Below, piece by piece: positions 24,218 to 31,855 of a stretch of DNA of 64,000 bases; the first letter of the stretch is position 1, and each line of letters opens with the position of its first letter. The position numbers and the translations under genes are program-made. The notes under the pieces are model-generated. The model searched no databases and was not told where the DNA came from. It saw only the letters and a list, made by a program, of their open reading frames with translations. Origin of the DNA: JAVVHH01 sp965199665 (lineage in GTDB: Bacteria > Pseudomonadota > Alphaproteobacteria > Acetobacterales > Acetobacteraceae); assembly GCA_965199665.1 (NCBI GenBank), contig OZ241208.1, forward strand, positions 3,596,001 to 3,660,000. The letters are read 5' to 3'.

Positions 24218-25787
24218 AGGTGCGGCGCAGGTTCCACGGATACGGCGACGGGCCGCCGAGCATGCCCGTCAGCCCCGTGCGGTACGCCGTTTTGGCGAAG
24301 AACAGGCCCAACGGCACGGTGGCGACGCCGTTCAGCGCGAGGTCGCCGATTTCGACGGCCAGTTGACGGCGGGCAGCCGTGTCGGTGGCGTTGACCCACT
24401 CATCCACCTTGGCCTCGACCGCCGGGCTGCTCCACCAACCGAACCAGCCCTTCTCGCCCTGCCCGCGCACCAGGGCGGAGACGGCCGGGTTGGAGTAGCC
24501 CGGCGACGACCCGGTGGTGTGGAAGATGCTCCAGCCGCCCTTGTCCACCGGCTCGCGCGAGTTGCGGCGCTGGATGACGGAGCCCCAATCCATTTCCTGG
24601 AGGTCGACGTTCATGCCGATGCGGCGCAGGCGGTCGGCGGTGACCTGGCCGAGCGGCCCGATCTGCGGGAAGTCGGTCGGGCTGATGATCACCACGCGCT
24701 GGCCGGAATAGCCCGCCTCGGCAAGCAGGCGCTTGGCGGCGTCGAGATCGCCGCGCTCGAGGGTGGTCCCCTCCCCTTCCGAAGCGAACGGCGTGCCGCA
24801 CGGGTAGATGCTGCGGCAGACCTTCCAGAGCTGCTCGTCGTCGCCGTAGGTGGCGCGCAGGTACTCGTCCTGATCGACCGACATCAGCACGGCGCGGCGG
24901 ATGCGGACGTCGTCGAAGGGCGGTTGCAGGCAGTTGAGCCGCATCAGCGCCATGCGGCCGCCGACGTCCTGGATCTCGGTGGTGACGGCCCGGTTGCGGG
25001 CGAAGGTGGGGAGCAGGTCGTTAAGCGGGCGCTCCCACCAGTCGATCTCGCCGCGGGTCAGGGCGGCAGCGGAGGTCGCCGGGTCCGGGATGATCTGCCA
25101 CTCGATACGGTCGAAATGGGCGACCTTGGCGCCGGTGGCCCAGGCGGGCGCCTCCGTGCGCGGCCGGTAATCGGCGAATTTGGCGTAGACGGCGCGGCTG
25201 CCGCTGTTGAACTCGTCCGCAACGAAGCGGTAAGGGCCGGAGCCAACCATCTCGGTGACCGCCTTGGTCGGTTCGGTGGCGGCGAGGCGGGCCGGCATGA
25301 TGAACGGGATGGACGCGTCCGGCTTGGCCAGCGCGTCAAGCAGGAGGGGAAACGGCCGCTTGAGCCGGATTTCGATCGTGCGGTCATCGGGGGCGACGTA
25401 GCGATCGAGCGCGGCGGCGAGCAGCTGGCCGATCGGCTCGCGCACGGACCATCGTTGCAGGCTGGCGATGCAGTCCTCGCTGCGGACGGGAGTGCCGTCA
25501 TGGAAACGCAGGCCGTCGCGAAGGGTGATGCGCCACACGCGGCCGTCGTCGGAAACGGTATGACCCGCGGCCATCTGCGGCTGCGGCTGCAACGCCGGGT
25601 CGGCGCTGTAGAGCGTATCGAAGACGTAGTAGCCGTGATTGGCCGTGACGGTCGCGGTGGTCCAGATCGGGTCGAGCGCGGACAAGTTGGCCTGCGGCAC
25701 GAAGCGGAGGACGGAGGCTGGTTGCGCCACCGCGGGCCGGGCGAGGGTAGCGGCGGCGAGGCCGCCGAGAAGGGTGCGACGATACAT
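24216..25787 (-). CDS. ABC transporter substrate-binding protein, family 5
   Basis: A 523-residue periplasmic protein. The twin-arginine-like signal MYRRTLLGGLAAATLARPAVA ends at AVA-QP. Family-5 features include LRDGLRFHDGTPVRSEDCIASLQRW, GSGPYRFVADEFNSGSRAVY and DVRIRRAVLMSVDQDEYLRA. This subgroup, with RFVPQANLSALDPIWTTA at the mature N-terminus, is very expanded in Acetobacteraceae and Betaproteobacteria and usually has no assigned ligand. No permease genes adjoin. The frame ends inside the bidirectional hairpin. Confidence 0.93.
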   Translation of the reverse strand: MYRRTLLGGLAAATLARPAVAQPASVLRFVPQANLSALDPIWTTATVTANHGYYVFDTLYSADPALQPQPQMAAGHTVSDDGRVWRITLRDGLRFHDGTPVRSEDCIASLQRWSVREPIGQLLAAALDRYVAPDDRTIEIRLKRPFPLLLDALAKPDASIPFIMPARLAATEPTKAVTEMVGSGPYRFVADEFNSGSRAVYAKFADYRPRTEAPAWATGAKVAHFDRIEWQIIPDPATSAAALTRGEIDWWERPLNDLLPTFARNRAVTTEIQDVGGRMALMRLNCLQPPFDDVRIRRAVLMSVDQDEYLRATYGDDEQLWKVCRSIYPCGTPFASEGEGTTLERGDLDAAKRLLAEAGYSGQRVVIISPTDFPQIGPLGQVTADRLRRIGMNVDLQEMDWGSVIQRRNSREPVDKGGWSIFHTTGSSPGYSNPAVSALVRGQGEKGWFGWWSSPAVEAKVDEWVNATDTAARRQLAVEIGDLALNGVATVPLGLFFAKTAYRTGLTGMLGGPSPYPWNLRRT

Positions 25788-25828
25788 CCCGCGAGGCTAG
25801 CCCCCGCGGGATGCGCGTCGCAACCGTG

Positions 25829-26254
25829 TTAGACCGTTTCGGACACGTCGCGGACCGGGGTCGACCGGGTGCGGCGCTCGGCCATGAAGCTGTCGAACTC
25901 CGACTTGTCACGCGCCTTGCGGAGGCGGTCGAGGAAGGCCTGGAACTCGCGCTCTTCGTCCTCCAGCCGGCGAAGGGTCTCTTCGCGGTATTCGTCGAAC
26001 GCCTTGTTGCCGGAGGTCGCGGCCTGGGGGCGGCCCCACGGAGCCTTCCAGCCGGCATTCCATCGGCCATCGGCGGCGGCCTTGCCGGCGAGGTTGAACC
26101 AGGTGCCGGGCGCCGTGTTGCGCATCTCGCGCAGGCGGCCGCTGCCGGCCAGGAATGCGAGCACCGCCAGGCCGATCGGCCAGGCCAGCCAGAAGCTGAC
26201 CACGACGACCGTGATCCAGCCCACTTTACCGAATTCGTCGATCTTGCTGATCAT
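25829..26254 (-). CDS. DUF2852 family membrane protein
   Basis: A 141-residue protein with one N-terminal transmembrane segment (VGWITVVVVSFWLAWPIGLAVLAFLAG). The conserved alphaproteobacterial DUF2852 pattern follows: a short Asn/Trp-rich stretch (GTWFNLAGKAAADGRW), SGNKAFDEYREETLRRLEDEEREFQAFLDRLRKARDKSEFDSFMAER. The charged C-terminal helix probably lies in the cytoplasm. No function is known. ATG 26254 fits the family; the 20 upstream codons in frame do not. It stands alone between a binding protein and a TetR gene. Confidence 0.8.
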   Translation of the reverse strand: MISKIDEFGKVGWITVVVVSFWLAWPIGLAVLAFLAGSGRLREMRNTAPGTWFNLAGKAAADGRWNAGWKAPWGRPQAATSGNKAFDEYREETLRRLEDEEREFQAFLDRLRKARDKSEFDSFMAERRTRSTPVRDVSETV

Positions 26255-26314
26255 CGCGAAGCCCTCGTGTATGTAAGTCCTATTAACACGTGGGAAGGCC
26301 GATGCCGGATTCAA

Positions 26315-26935
26315 TCACCGGCTCGATGAAAAGCTGAGCTCCAGCGATTGGAGGTAAACCAGCAGCCCGGCCTCCAGCAGGTCCGCCGGAGCCATCGGCA
26401 GCTGCCCGGCGCCGCTACGGCCGAGGTAGAGCGAGGCAATGCCGTGGGTCATCGCCCAGACGTGCAGCGCGATCATCAGGGCCGGCGGACGGCTGGCGGT
26501 GCGGCTGCGCTCGGCCGCCGCCTGCGCCGCCGTGCGCAGCACGGCGACGGCATCCTCGCGCGCTCGGGCGAGGTCGGGGTGGGCGTCGATGGGGAAATGC
26601 GGGTCGAACATGGCCGCGTAGACCGGGCTCTCGCGGCTGGCGAAGGCGAGATGGGCCTGGGCGCAAGCTTCCAGCGCGGCGACCGGGTCGGCGGGGCGGG
26701 AGGCGGCGGCCTTGCCCATATCGGCCGTGAGCGCCTCGAAGCCGCGGCGGGAGACTTCGGCCAGGACGGCGTCGCGGTCGCGGAAGTGTCGATATGGCGC
26801 GGCGGCGCTGACGCCCACGGCGCGGGCAAGTTCGGCCACTGCGAAGCCGCTGAGCCCCCGCTCGGCGATCAAGGCGAGGGCGGCCTGGATCAAAGCCTCG
26901 CGCAGGTTGCCGTGGTGATACTGCTCGCGCGCCAT
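26315..26935 (-). CDS. TetR-family transcriptional regulator
   Basis: A 206-residue repressor-type protein. The N-terminal helix-turn-helix runs over residues 8-55 (HHGNLREALIQAALALIAERG, then ELARAVGVSAAAPYRHFRDRDAVLAE). The C-terminal ligand/dimer domain, with LMIALHVWAMTHGIASLYLG, matches the WHG-type TetR subgroup. The ligand is unknown. It is not clearly tied to a target: DUF2852 lies downstream on the same strand, and the liv operon upstream on the same strand ends in tandem repeats. Confidence 0.88.
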   Translation of the reverse strand: MAREQYHHGNLREALIQAALALIAERGLSGFAVAELARAVGVSAAAPYRHFRDRDAVLAEVSRRGFEALTADMGKAAASRPADPVAALEACAQAHLAFASRESPVYAAMFDPHFPIDAHPDLARAREDAVAVLRTAAQAAAERSRTASRPPALMIALHVWAMTHGIASLYLGRSGAGQLPMAPADLLEAGLLVYLQSLELSFSSSR

Positions 26936-27053
26936 TGGTGTTCGCTGGTTTACAACGGACTGGCAGCGCCGGCCACCCTCGCCCGTGATCGCGGGCGAGG
27001 AATAGCGGTCACCGACCCGGCGAGCGGCCCCGGCCGGGCAGCGGCGTCAGACG

Positions 27054-27165
27054 CCGGCGCCCCGGCGCGGGGCTAGATCCCGGCGCCCCGGCGCGGGGCT
27101 AGATCCCGGCGCCCCGGCGCGGGCTAGATCCCGGCGCCTCGGCGCGGGGCTAGACCCCGGCGCCC
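27054..27165. repeat. 26-bp GC-rich tandem repeat (about 4.3 copies) at the livK 3' end
   Basis: Units at 27054-27079, 27080-27105, 27106-27130 (one G shorter) and 27131-27156 (two changes), plus a 9-base partial copy. Units 1 and 2 are identical. Each unit holds GGCGCC, CGGCGCGGGGC and CTAG. The CTAG of the last unit contains the livK stop codon (TAG, 27150-27152), so the array is a tandem duplication of the gene's final codons and stop into the downstream spacer. It can fold into repeated GC-rich hairpins and may end the liv transcript. Confidence 0.9.
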
Positions 27166-28364
27166 TCGATCACGCCACCGAACAACTCCCACCGGGTGCC
27201 GTTCCAGCGCTGCATGTGCATGTGCCGGATCGGGTGCGAGTTGGTCGCGCTGGTGCCGACGACGCAGCCGGGGATCAGGGTCGGCGGCTGATGCGTCGCC
27301 AGGTTCTTGACCTGCGTCATGATGTTCTCGCGCGAGAAATCGCTGCCGCACTGGTTGAGCAGCTGCATGCACGATGTCGCGACGCCGTAGGCGTACGGGT
27401 AGTTGGAGTCCGAGAGCTCCGAGTCCGGCATGTATTTCTTCATGAACTCGCGCCACTCGTTCATGCCGGGATCGGCGGCCCATTGCGGGTCGGCGTTGTC
27501 CTTGAGGTAGGAGGCGGCGATCAGCCCGGTGGCGCGCTCCGGGCCGGCCGGGTTGATGACGGAGCCGACGGAGATCGAGACGTCGGTGATGAGGTGCATC
27601 GGCTTCCAGCCGAGGTCAAAGATCTTGCGGATGATCTGGGCGGCGAATTTGGGCGTGGCGGCGGAGATGAGCACGTCGGCGCCGGAGGACTTCATGGCCA
27701 CCGCCTGGCTGTCGATGGTCGGATCAGTGACCTCGTAGCTGGACTGGTTGACGACCATCTTGTCGAAGTTGGCGCCGAACACGTCGCGCAGGCCGAGCAG
27801 GTAGTCCTTGCCGAAATCGTCGTTCTGATAGAGCACGGCGACCTTGCCGTCCGGCTTGTTGGCCTGGATGTACTTGGCGAAGATCTGGCCGGAGGTCCGG
27901 TAGCTGGGCTGCCAGCCGATCGTCCAGGGGAACTCCTTGGTGTTGGACCATTTGTCGGCACCGCTGGACACGAAGATCTGCGGCACCTTCTTCTGGTTCA
28001 TGTAGCGCTGCACGGCGGTCTGCGTTGGCGTGCCGAGCGCGTTGAGCGTGAAGGCGACGCCGTCCTGCTCCACCAGGCGCCTGGTCTGCTCGACCGCCTT
28101 GGGCGGGGCGTAGCCGTCATCGTAGCTGATGAAGTTGACGGTGCGGCCCTGGATGCCGCCATTTTCGTTGAGCCGCTTGAAGTAGGCGGTCAGGCCGCGG
28201 CCGATGGCGCCGTAGGCCGAGGCCGGACCGCTGTACGGGTTGGTGTTGCCGATCTTGATCTCGGTCGCGGTCACGCCGGGCGTGTCGGCGGCCCAGGCGC
28301 GGCGCAGCAAAGCGGGGGTGGCCAGCGTGGCGCCGGCGGTGGCGAGAAGTGTGCGGCGGAACAT
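27150..28364 (-). CDS. livK: Branched-chain amino acid ABC transporter, substrate-binding protein
   Basis: A 404-residue periplasmic protein (Peripla_BP_6). The twin-arginine-like signal MFRRTLLATAGATLATPALL is cleaved near AWA-AD. The mature part has EIKIGNTNPYSGPASAYGAIGRGL, GGIQGRTVNFISYDDGYAPPKAVEQTRRLVEQD, and VAVLYQNDDFGKDYLLGL. AGGAGGT precedes ATG 28364 at good spacing; the longer open frame upstream overlaps livM. It is the last gene of the livGFHMK operon. Ligand is likely a branched-chain or related amino acid or small amide, not determined. Its 3' end is repeated downstream. Confidence 0.94.
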   Translation of the reverse strand: MFRRTLLATAGATLATPALLRRAWAADTPGVTATEIKIGNTNPYSGPASAYGAIGRGLTAYFKRLNENGGIQGRTVNFISYDDGYAPPKAVEQTRRLVEQDGVAFTLNALGTPTQTAVQRYMNQKKVPQIFVSSGADKWSNTKEFPWTIGWQPSYRTSGQIFAKYIQANKPDGKVAVLYQNDDFGKDYLLGLRDVFGANFDKMVVNQSSYEVTDPTIDSQAVAMKSSGADVLISAATPKFAAQIIRKIFDLGWKPMHLITDVSISVGSVINPAGPERATGLIAASYLKDNADPQWAADPGMNEWREFMKKYMPDSELSDSNYPYAYGVATSCMQLLNQCGSDFSRENIMTQVKNLATHQPPTLIPGCVVGTSATNSHPIRHMHMQRWNGTRWELFGGVIEGAGV

Positions 28365-28381
28365 CGGTGACCTCCTGTTGA

Positions 28382-29335
28382 TTATCGTTGTGGCGCCGTT
28401 CGGCGGCGGAACAGCCGGCCGAGACCGCCCGCGACGCCGGCGGGGAGCAGGAACATGAAGGCGATCAGCACCACGCCGTAGATCACGCCGGGCGCGGCCT
28501 TGGAGACCTGCTCGGCGACGTTGGGCAGGAAGGTGATGAAGATCGCGCCGAACACGGGGCCGGCCACCGTCGCGGCGCCGCCGACCACCAGCCCGGTGAA
28601 CAAGGTAATGGACAGGAGCACGGTGAAGCTGTCGGGCGAGACGAACCCGACCACGATCGCGCTCAGCGACCCGGCGATCCCGGTGATGGTGGCGCTCACG
28701 GCAAAGGTGCGCGTCTTGAGCGCGGCGACGTCGATGCCGGTCGCTTCGGCGGCCAACGGATTGTCGCGCACGGCCCGCATGGCCCGCCCGATCCGTCCGC
28801 GCACCAGGTTGCCGACCAGCGCGAACGCGACCGCGGCGACGGCGAGCGAGAACAGGTAGACCCACTGATCCGCGTTCAGCGGCAGGCCGAACGGCGCGTC
28901 CGGCTTGTCGACCACGGTGCCCTGCACGCCGCCGGTCCAGTGCTCCAGCGCCTTGTGCTTGAGCAGCTGCGGCGTGGCGACGGCCAGCGCGAAGGTGGTC
29001 AGCGCGAGGTAGAGCCCGCCCAGGCGCAACGCGGGCAGGCCGACCCCGAACCCGATAACCGCGCAAACCAGCGCGGCCGGCGGCAGCGTCGCCCAGTACG
29101 GCACGTCGTACATCGTGGTGAGGATCGCGGTGACGTAGGCGCCGACGGCGTAGAACGCGCCGTGCCCGAGCGAGATCTGGCCGTTATAGCCGGTGACCAG
29201 GCCGAGGCCGAGGATGGCCACGGCGTAGATTGCCGCGGTGGTGAGCTGAAACAGCCGGTAATCGCTGACGATGAAGGCCAGCGAGGCGGCGGCGAGGACG
29301 ACGACGAGGCCGAGCAGGGTGTCGCGCCGGGCCAT
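28382..29335 (-). CDS. livM: Branched-chain amino acid ABC transporter, permease LivM
   Basis: A 317-residue inner-membrane permease. It has about nine hydrophobic helices, GLVTGYNGQISLGHGAFYAVGAY (LivHM signature) and the EAA-like ATPase contact RIGRAMRAVRDNPLAAEATGID. ATG 29335 overlaps the livH TGA as ATGA and fits the family; the longer frame does not. It forms the transmembrane heterodimer with LivH. Only 17 bp separate it from livK. Confidence 0.95.
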   Translation of the reverse strand: MARRDTLLGLVVVLAAASLAFIVSDYRLFQLTTAAIYAVAILGLGLVTGYNGQISLGHGAFYAVGAYVTAILTTMYDVPYWATLPPAALVCAVIGFGVGLPALRLGGLYLALTTFALAVATPQLLKHKALEHWTGGVQGTVVDKPDAPFGLPLNADQWVYLFSLAVAAVAFALVGNLVRGRIGRAMRAVRDNPLAAEATGIDVAALKTRTFAVSATITGIAGSLSAIVVGFVSPDSFTVLLSITLFTGLVVGGAATVAGPVFGAIFITFLPNVAEQVSKAAPGVIYGVVLIAFMFLLPAGVAGGLGRLFRRRTAPQR

Positions 29336-30204
29336 CAGACGCGGCTCACGATGGTGCGGCCGAAGATGCCGGTGGGCTTGACCATCAGGACGCCGACGAT
29401 GATGAGCAGCGCCAGGGTGAGCTTGAGTTCGTTGCCGACCACGTAGGTGCCGGCGAGGTTCTCGATGATGCCGATGGCGAAGCCGCCGGCGACGGCGCCG
29501 AGCGGGTTGGCGATGCCGCCGAGCAACGCGCCGGCGAAGGCATAGAGCAGGATGCCGGACATCATGTTGGGGTCCAGGAACACCACGGGCGCCACCATCA
29601 TGCCGGCGACCGCGCCGATGGAGGCGGCCAAACCCCAGCCCAACGCGAGCATGGCGCCGACGGGGATGCCCATGAGACGGCTGGAGGCCGGGTTGTAGGC
29701 GGCCGCGCGCATGGCCAGGCCGAGCTTGGTGAAGCGGAAGAACGCCCATACCGCGACCAGCACGGTCATGGTGACGCCGAACGCGCCGAGGTCGTGCGGG
29801 GTGACGAAACCGCCCCAGATCGGTGGCCCCTCGAAGGGCGACGGGAATTGCTTCACCGTGAAGCCGAACAGCCAGCCAGCCGCGCTGTTGAAGATGAGCA
29901 GGAGCCCGATGAAGACGCCCACGCTGGCGAGGACGGGAGACCCGGCCAGCGGGGTGAGCAGCACACGCTGGATGACCGCGCCGATGGCGAACGAGATCAC
30001 CACGGTGAGCGCGAAGGCGGCCCAGTACGGCACCCCAGCCTGGATCAGGCTCAAGGCGATGAAGGTGGAGAACATCGCCATCTCGCCCTGGGCGAAGTTC
30101 ACGTGGTGGGTCGCCTGAAAGATCATCACCAGGGCGAGGGCCACGGAGGCGTAGATGCCGCCGGCGGCAATGCCGGCGAGGAGCTGGTGCAGGAAGCCGC
30201 TCAT
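29335..30204 (-). CDS. livH: Branched-chain amino acid ABC transporter, permease LivH
   Basis: A 289-residue permease. Hydrophobic helices alternate with IFQATHHVNFAQGEMAMFSTF, the LivH N-terminal signature, and TKLGLAMRAAAYNPASSRLMGIP, which contacts the ATPases. It lies 3 bp after livF and is coupled to livM through an ATGA overlap. It partners with LivM in the pore. Confidence 0.95.
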   Translation of the reverse strand: MSGFLHQLLAGIAAGGIYASVALALVMIFQATHHVNFAQGEMAMFSTFIALSLIQAGVPYWAAFALTVVISFAIGAVIQRVLLTPLAGSPVLASVGVFIGLLLIFNSAAGWLFGFTVKQFPSPFEGPPIWGGFVTPHDLGAFGVTMTVLVAVWAFFRFTKLGLAMRAAAYNPASSRLMGIPVGAMLALGWGLAASIGAVAGMMVAPVVFLDPNMMSGILLYAFAGALLGGIANPLGAVAGGFAIGIIENLAGTYVVGNELKLTLALLIIVGVLMVKPTGIFGRTIVSRV

Positions 30205-30207
30205 CGG

Positions 30208-30915
30208 TCAGTAGCCCAGGTAGGAGCGGCGGACGGACTCGTCGGCGGCGATCTCGCGCGCCGGGCCGCTGGCGACGATGCGGCCGGTCTCGAGCAGGCA
30301 GGCCTGGTCGGCGATGTCCAGCGCCAGGCTGGCGTTCTGCTCGACCAGCAGGATGGAGACCCCGTCCTCCTCGCGGATGCGGCGCATGATGTCGAAGATC
30401 TCCCGGATGATGAGCGGGGCCAGGCCGAACGAGGGTTCGTCGAGGATCAGCAGCCGGGGCCGCAGCATCAGGGCGCGGCCGATGGCGAGCATCTGCTGCT
30501 CGCCGCCCGACAGCGTGCCCGCCTGCTGCCGGAAGCGCTGGCGCAGCTTGGGGAAGTAGCCGAGCACCCGTTCCAGATCGGCCGCCGCGTCGGCCCGCTT
30601 GCGCGTGTAGGCGCCAAGCTGGAGGTTCTCGTCCACCGACAGCTCCATCACCGTACCGCGCCCGTCCGGCACGTGGGCGACGCCCTGCCGCGCGACCTGC
30701 TCGGGGCGCAGGCCGTCCAGCCGGGTGCCGGCCAGGGTGATGCTGCCTTCGGTGCGGATCATGCCGGAAAGCGCGCGCAGCGTGGTGGTCTTGCCGGCGC
30801 CGTTGGCGCCCAGCAGCGCGGTGAGCCCGCCCTGCTCGACATGGAAGTCGATGCCGTGCAGCACGCGCACGTCGCCGTAGCGCGCGTGCAGTCCCCGCAC
30901 GTCAAGCAGGTGCAT
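30208..30915 (-). CDS. livF: Branched-chain amino acid ABC transporter, ATPase LivF
   Basis: A 235-residue nucleotide-binding subunit. Walker A is GANGAGKTT, the signature is LSGGEQQMLAIGRALM, and Walker B with catalytic Glu is LLILDEPSFGLAP. The GRGTVMELSVDENL segment is typical of LivF. Its start overlaps the livG end by 14 bp. It works as a heterodimer with LivG. Confidence 0.95.
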   Translation of the reverse strand: MHLLDVRGLHARYGDVRVLHGIDFHVEQGGLTALLGANGAGKTTTLRALSGMIRTEGSITLAGTRLDGLRPEQVARQGVAHVPDGRGTVMELSVDENLQLGAYTRKRADAAADLERVLGYFPKLRQRFRQQAGTLSGGEQQMLAIGRALMLRPRLLILDEPSFGLAPLIIREIFDIMRRIREEDGVSILLVEQNASLALDIADQACLLETGRIVASGPAREIAADESVRRSYLGY

Positions 30916-31732
30916 GAACGGGCTCGCCCAGGTAAGCGCGGATGACGTCCGGATCGTTCTGCACGGCGGCGGGGAGGCCGTCGGCGATCTTGCGGCCGAG
31001 TTCGAGCGCGACGACCTTGTCGGATACGCGCATGACCAGGTTCATGTGATGCTCGACCAGCAGCACGCTGATGCCGAGCTGGTCGCGCACGTGGCGGATC
31101 AGCCCGGCGAGCTCGTCCACCTCGCTGTGGTTCAGGCCGCCGGCGGGCTCGTCGAGCAGCAGCAGCTTGGGGCGCCCGATAAGCGCGCGGGCCATTTCCA
31201 CGCGCTTTTGGGTGCCGAACGGGAGCGCCGACACTTCCACGCCGACCACGGGGCGGAGCTGCAGGAAGTCGAGCAGCGTTTCCATGTGGTCCCGCGCGGC
31301 GGCCTCCTCGCGCTGGGCGCGGCCGAGGCCCAGCGCGTTGGCCAGGAAGCCGGAACGGCCGAGATGGTGCGCGCCGGCCAGCATGTTGTCGCGCACCGTC
31401 ATCGAGCGGAACAACGCGACGTTCTGGAAGGTGCGGCCGATGCCGCGATCGACGATGCTGTGCTTGCTGACGCCGCCGAGCACCTCGCCGGCCAGGCGCA
31501 CCTCGCCCTCGTTGGGGCGGTAGATGCCGCTGATGCAGTTGAACATGGTGGTCTTGCCGGAGCCGTTCGGCCCGATCAGCCCGCAAATCTGCCCGGCGCC
31601 GACGTCGAACGACACGCCATTCAGCGCGCGGATGCCGCCGAAGCGGACCGCGACGTCGCGGATCTGGAGCAAGGGCAAGGCCGGGTCGAGCGCGGGCGCG
31701 CAGCCGGCCATGGTCGCGGTAGGGCGGGTCAT
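30902..31732 (-). CDS. livG: Branched-chain amino acid ABC transporter, ATPase LivG
   Basis: A 276-residue nucleotide-binding subunit. Walker A is GPNGSGKTT, the Q-loop region is GIGRTFQNVALF, the signature position reads LPFGTQKRVEMARALI (FGTQ in place of the usual LSGGQ, a common LivG variation), and Walker B is LLLLDEPAGGLNHSE. It is the first gene of livG-F-H-M-K. The 123-bp gap upstream (31733-31855) must hold the promoter, but I see no convincing sigma70 pair. Confidence 0.94.
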   Translation of the reverse strand: MTRPTATMAGCAPALDPALPLLQIRDVAVRFGGIRALNGVSFDVGAGQICGLIGPNGSGKTTMFNCISGIYRPNEGEVRLAGEVLGGVSKHSIVDRGIGRTFQNVALFRSMTVRDNMLAGAHHLGRSGFLANALGLGRAQREEAAARDHMETLLDFLQLRPVVGVEVSALPFGTQKRVEMARALIGRPKLLLLDEPAGGLNHSEVDELAGLIRHVRDQLGISVLLVEHHMNLVMRVSDKVVALELGRKIADGLPAAVQNDPDVIRAYLGEPVHAPA

Positions 31733-31855
31733 CCGGTCAGGATCGCCCCGCCGGGTCGCCCGGTCGACATTCGGTTCCTATCCCTCCCGCTTCGGGGCTT
31801 GGCGCACCGATTACCGAAACCGTAACGCAAGAACCATCGAAGAACCAGCGGCGGT

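Noticed and set aside
27054..27165. CRISPR-like array
   Set aside because: Units are directly adjacent with no spacers; it is a simple tandem repeat of the livK end.
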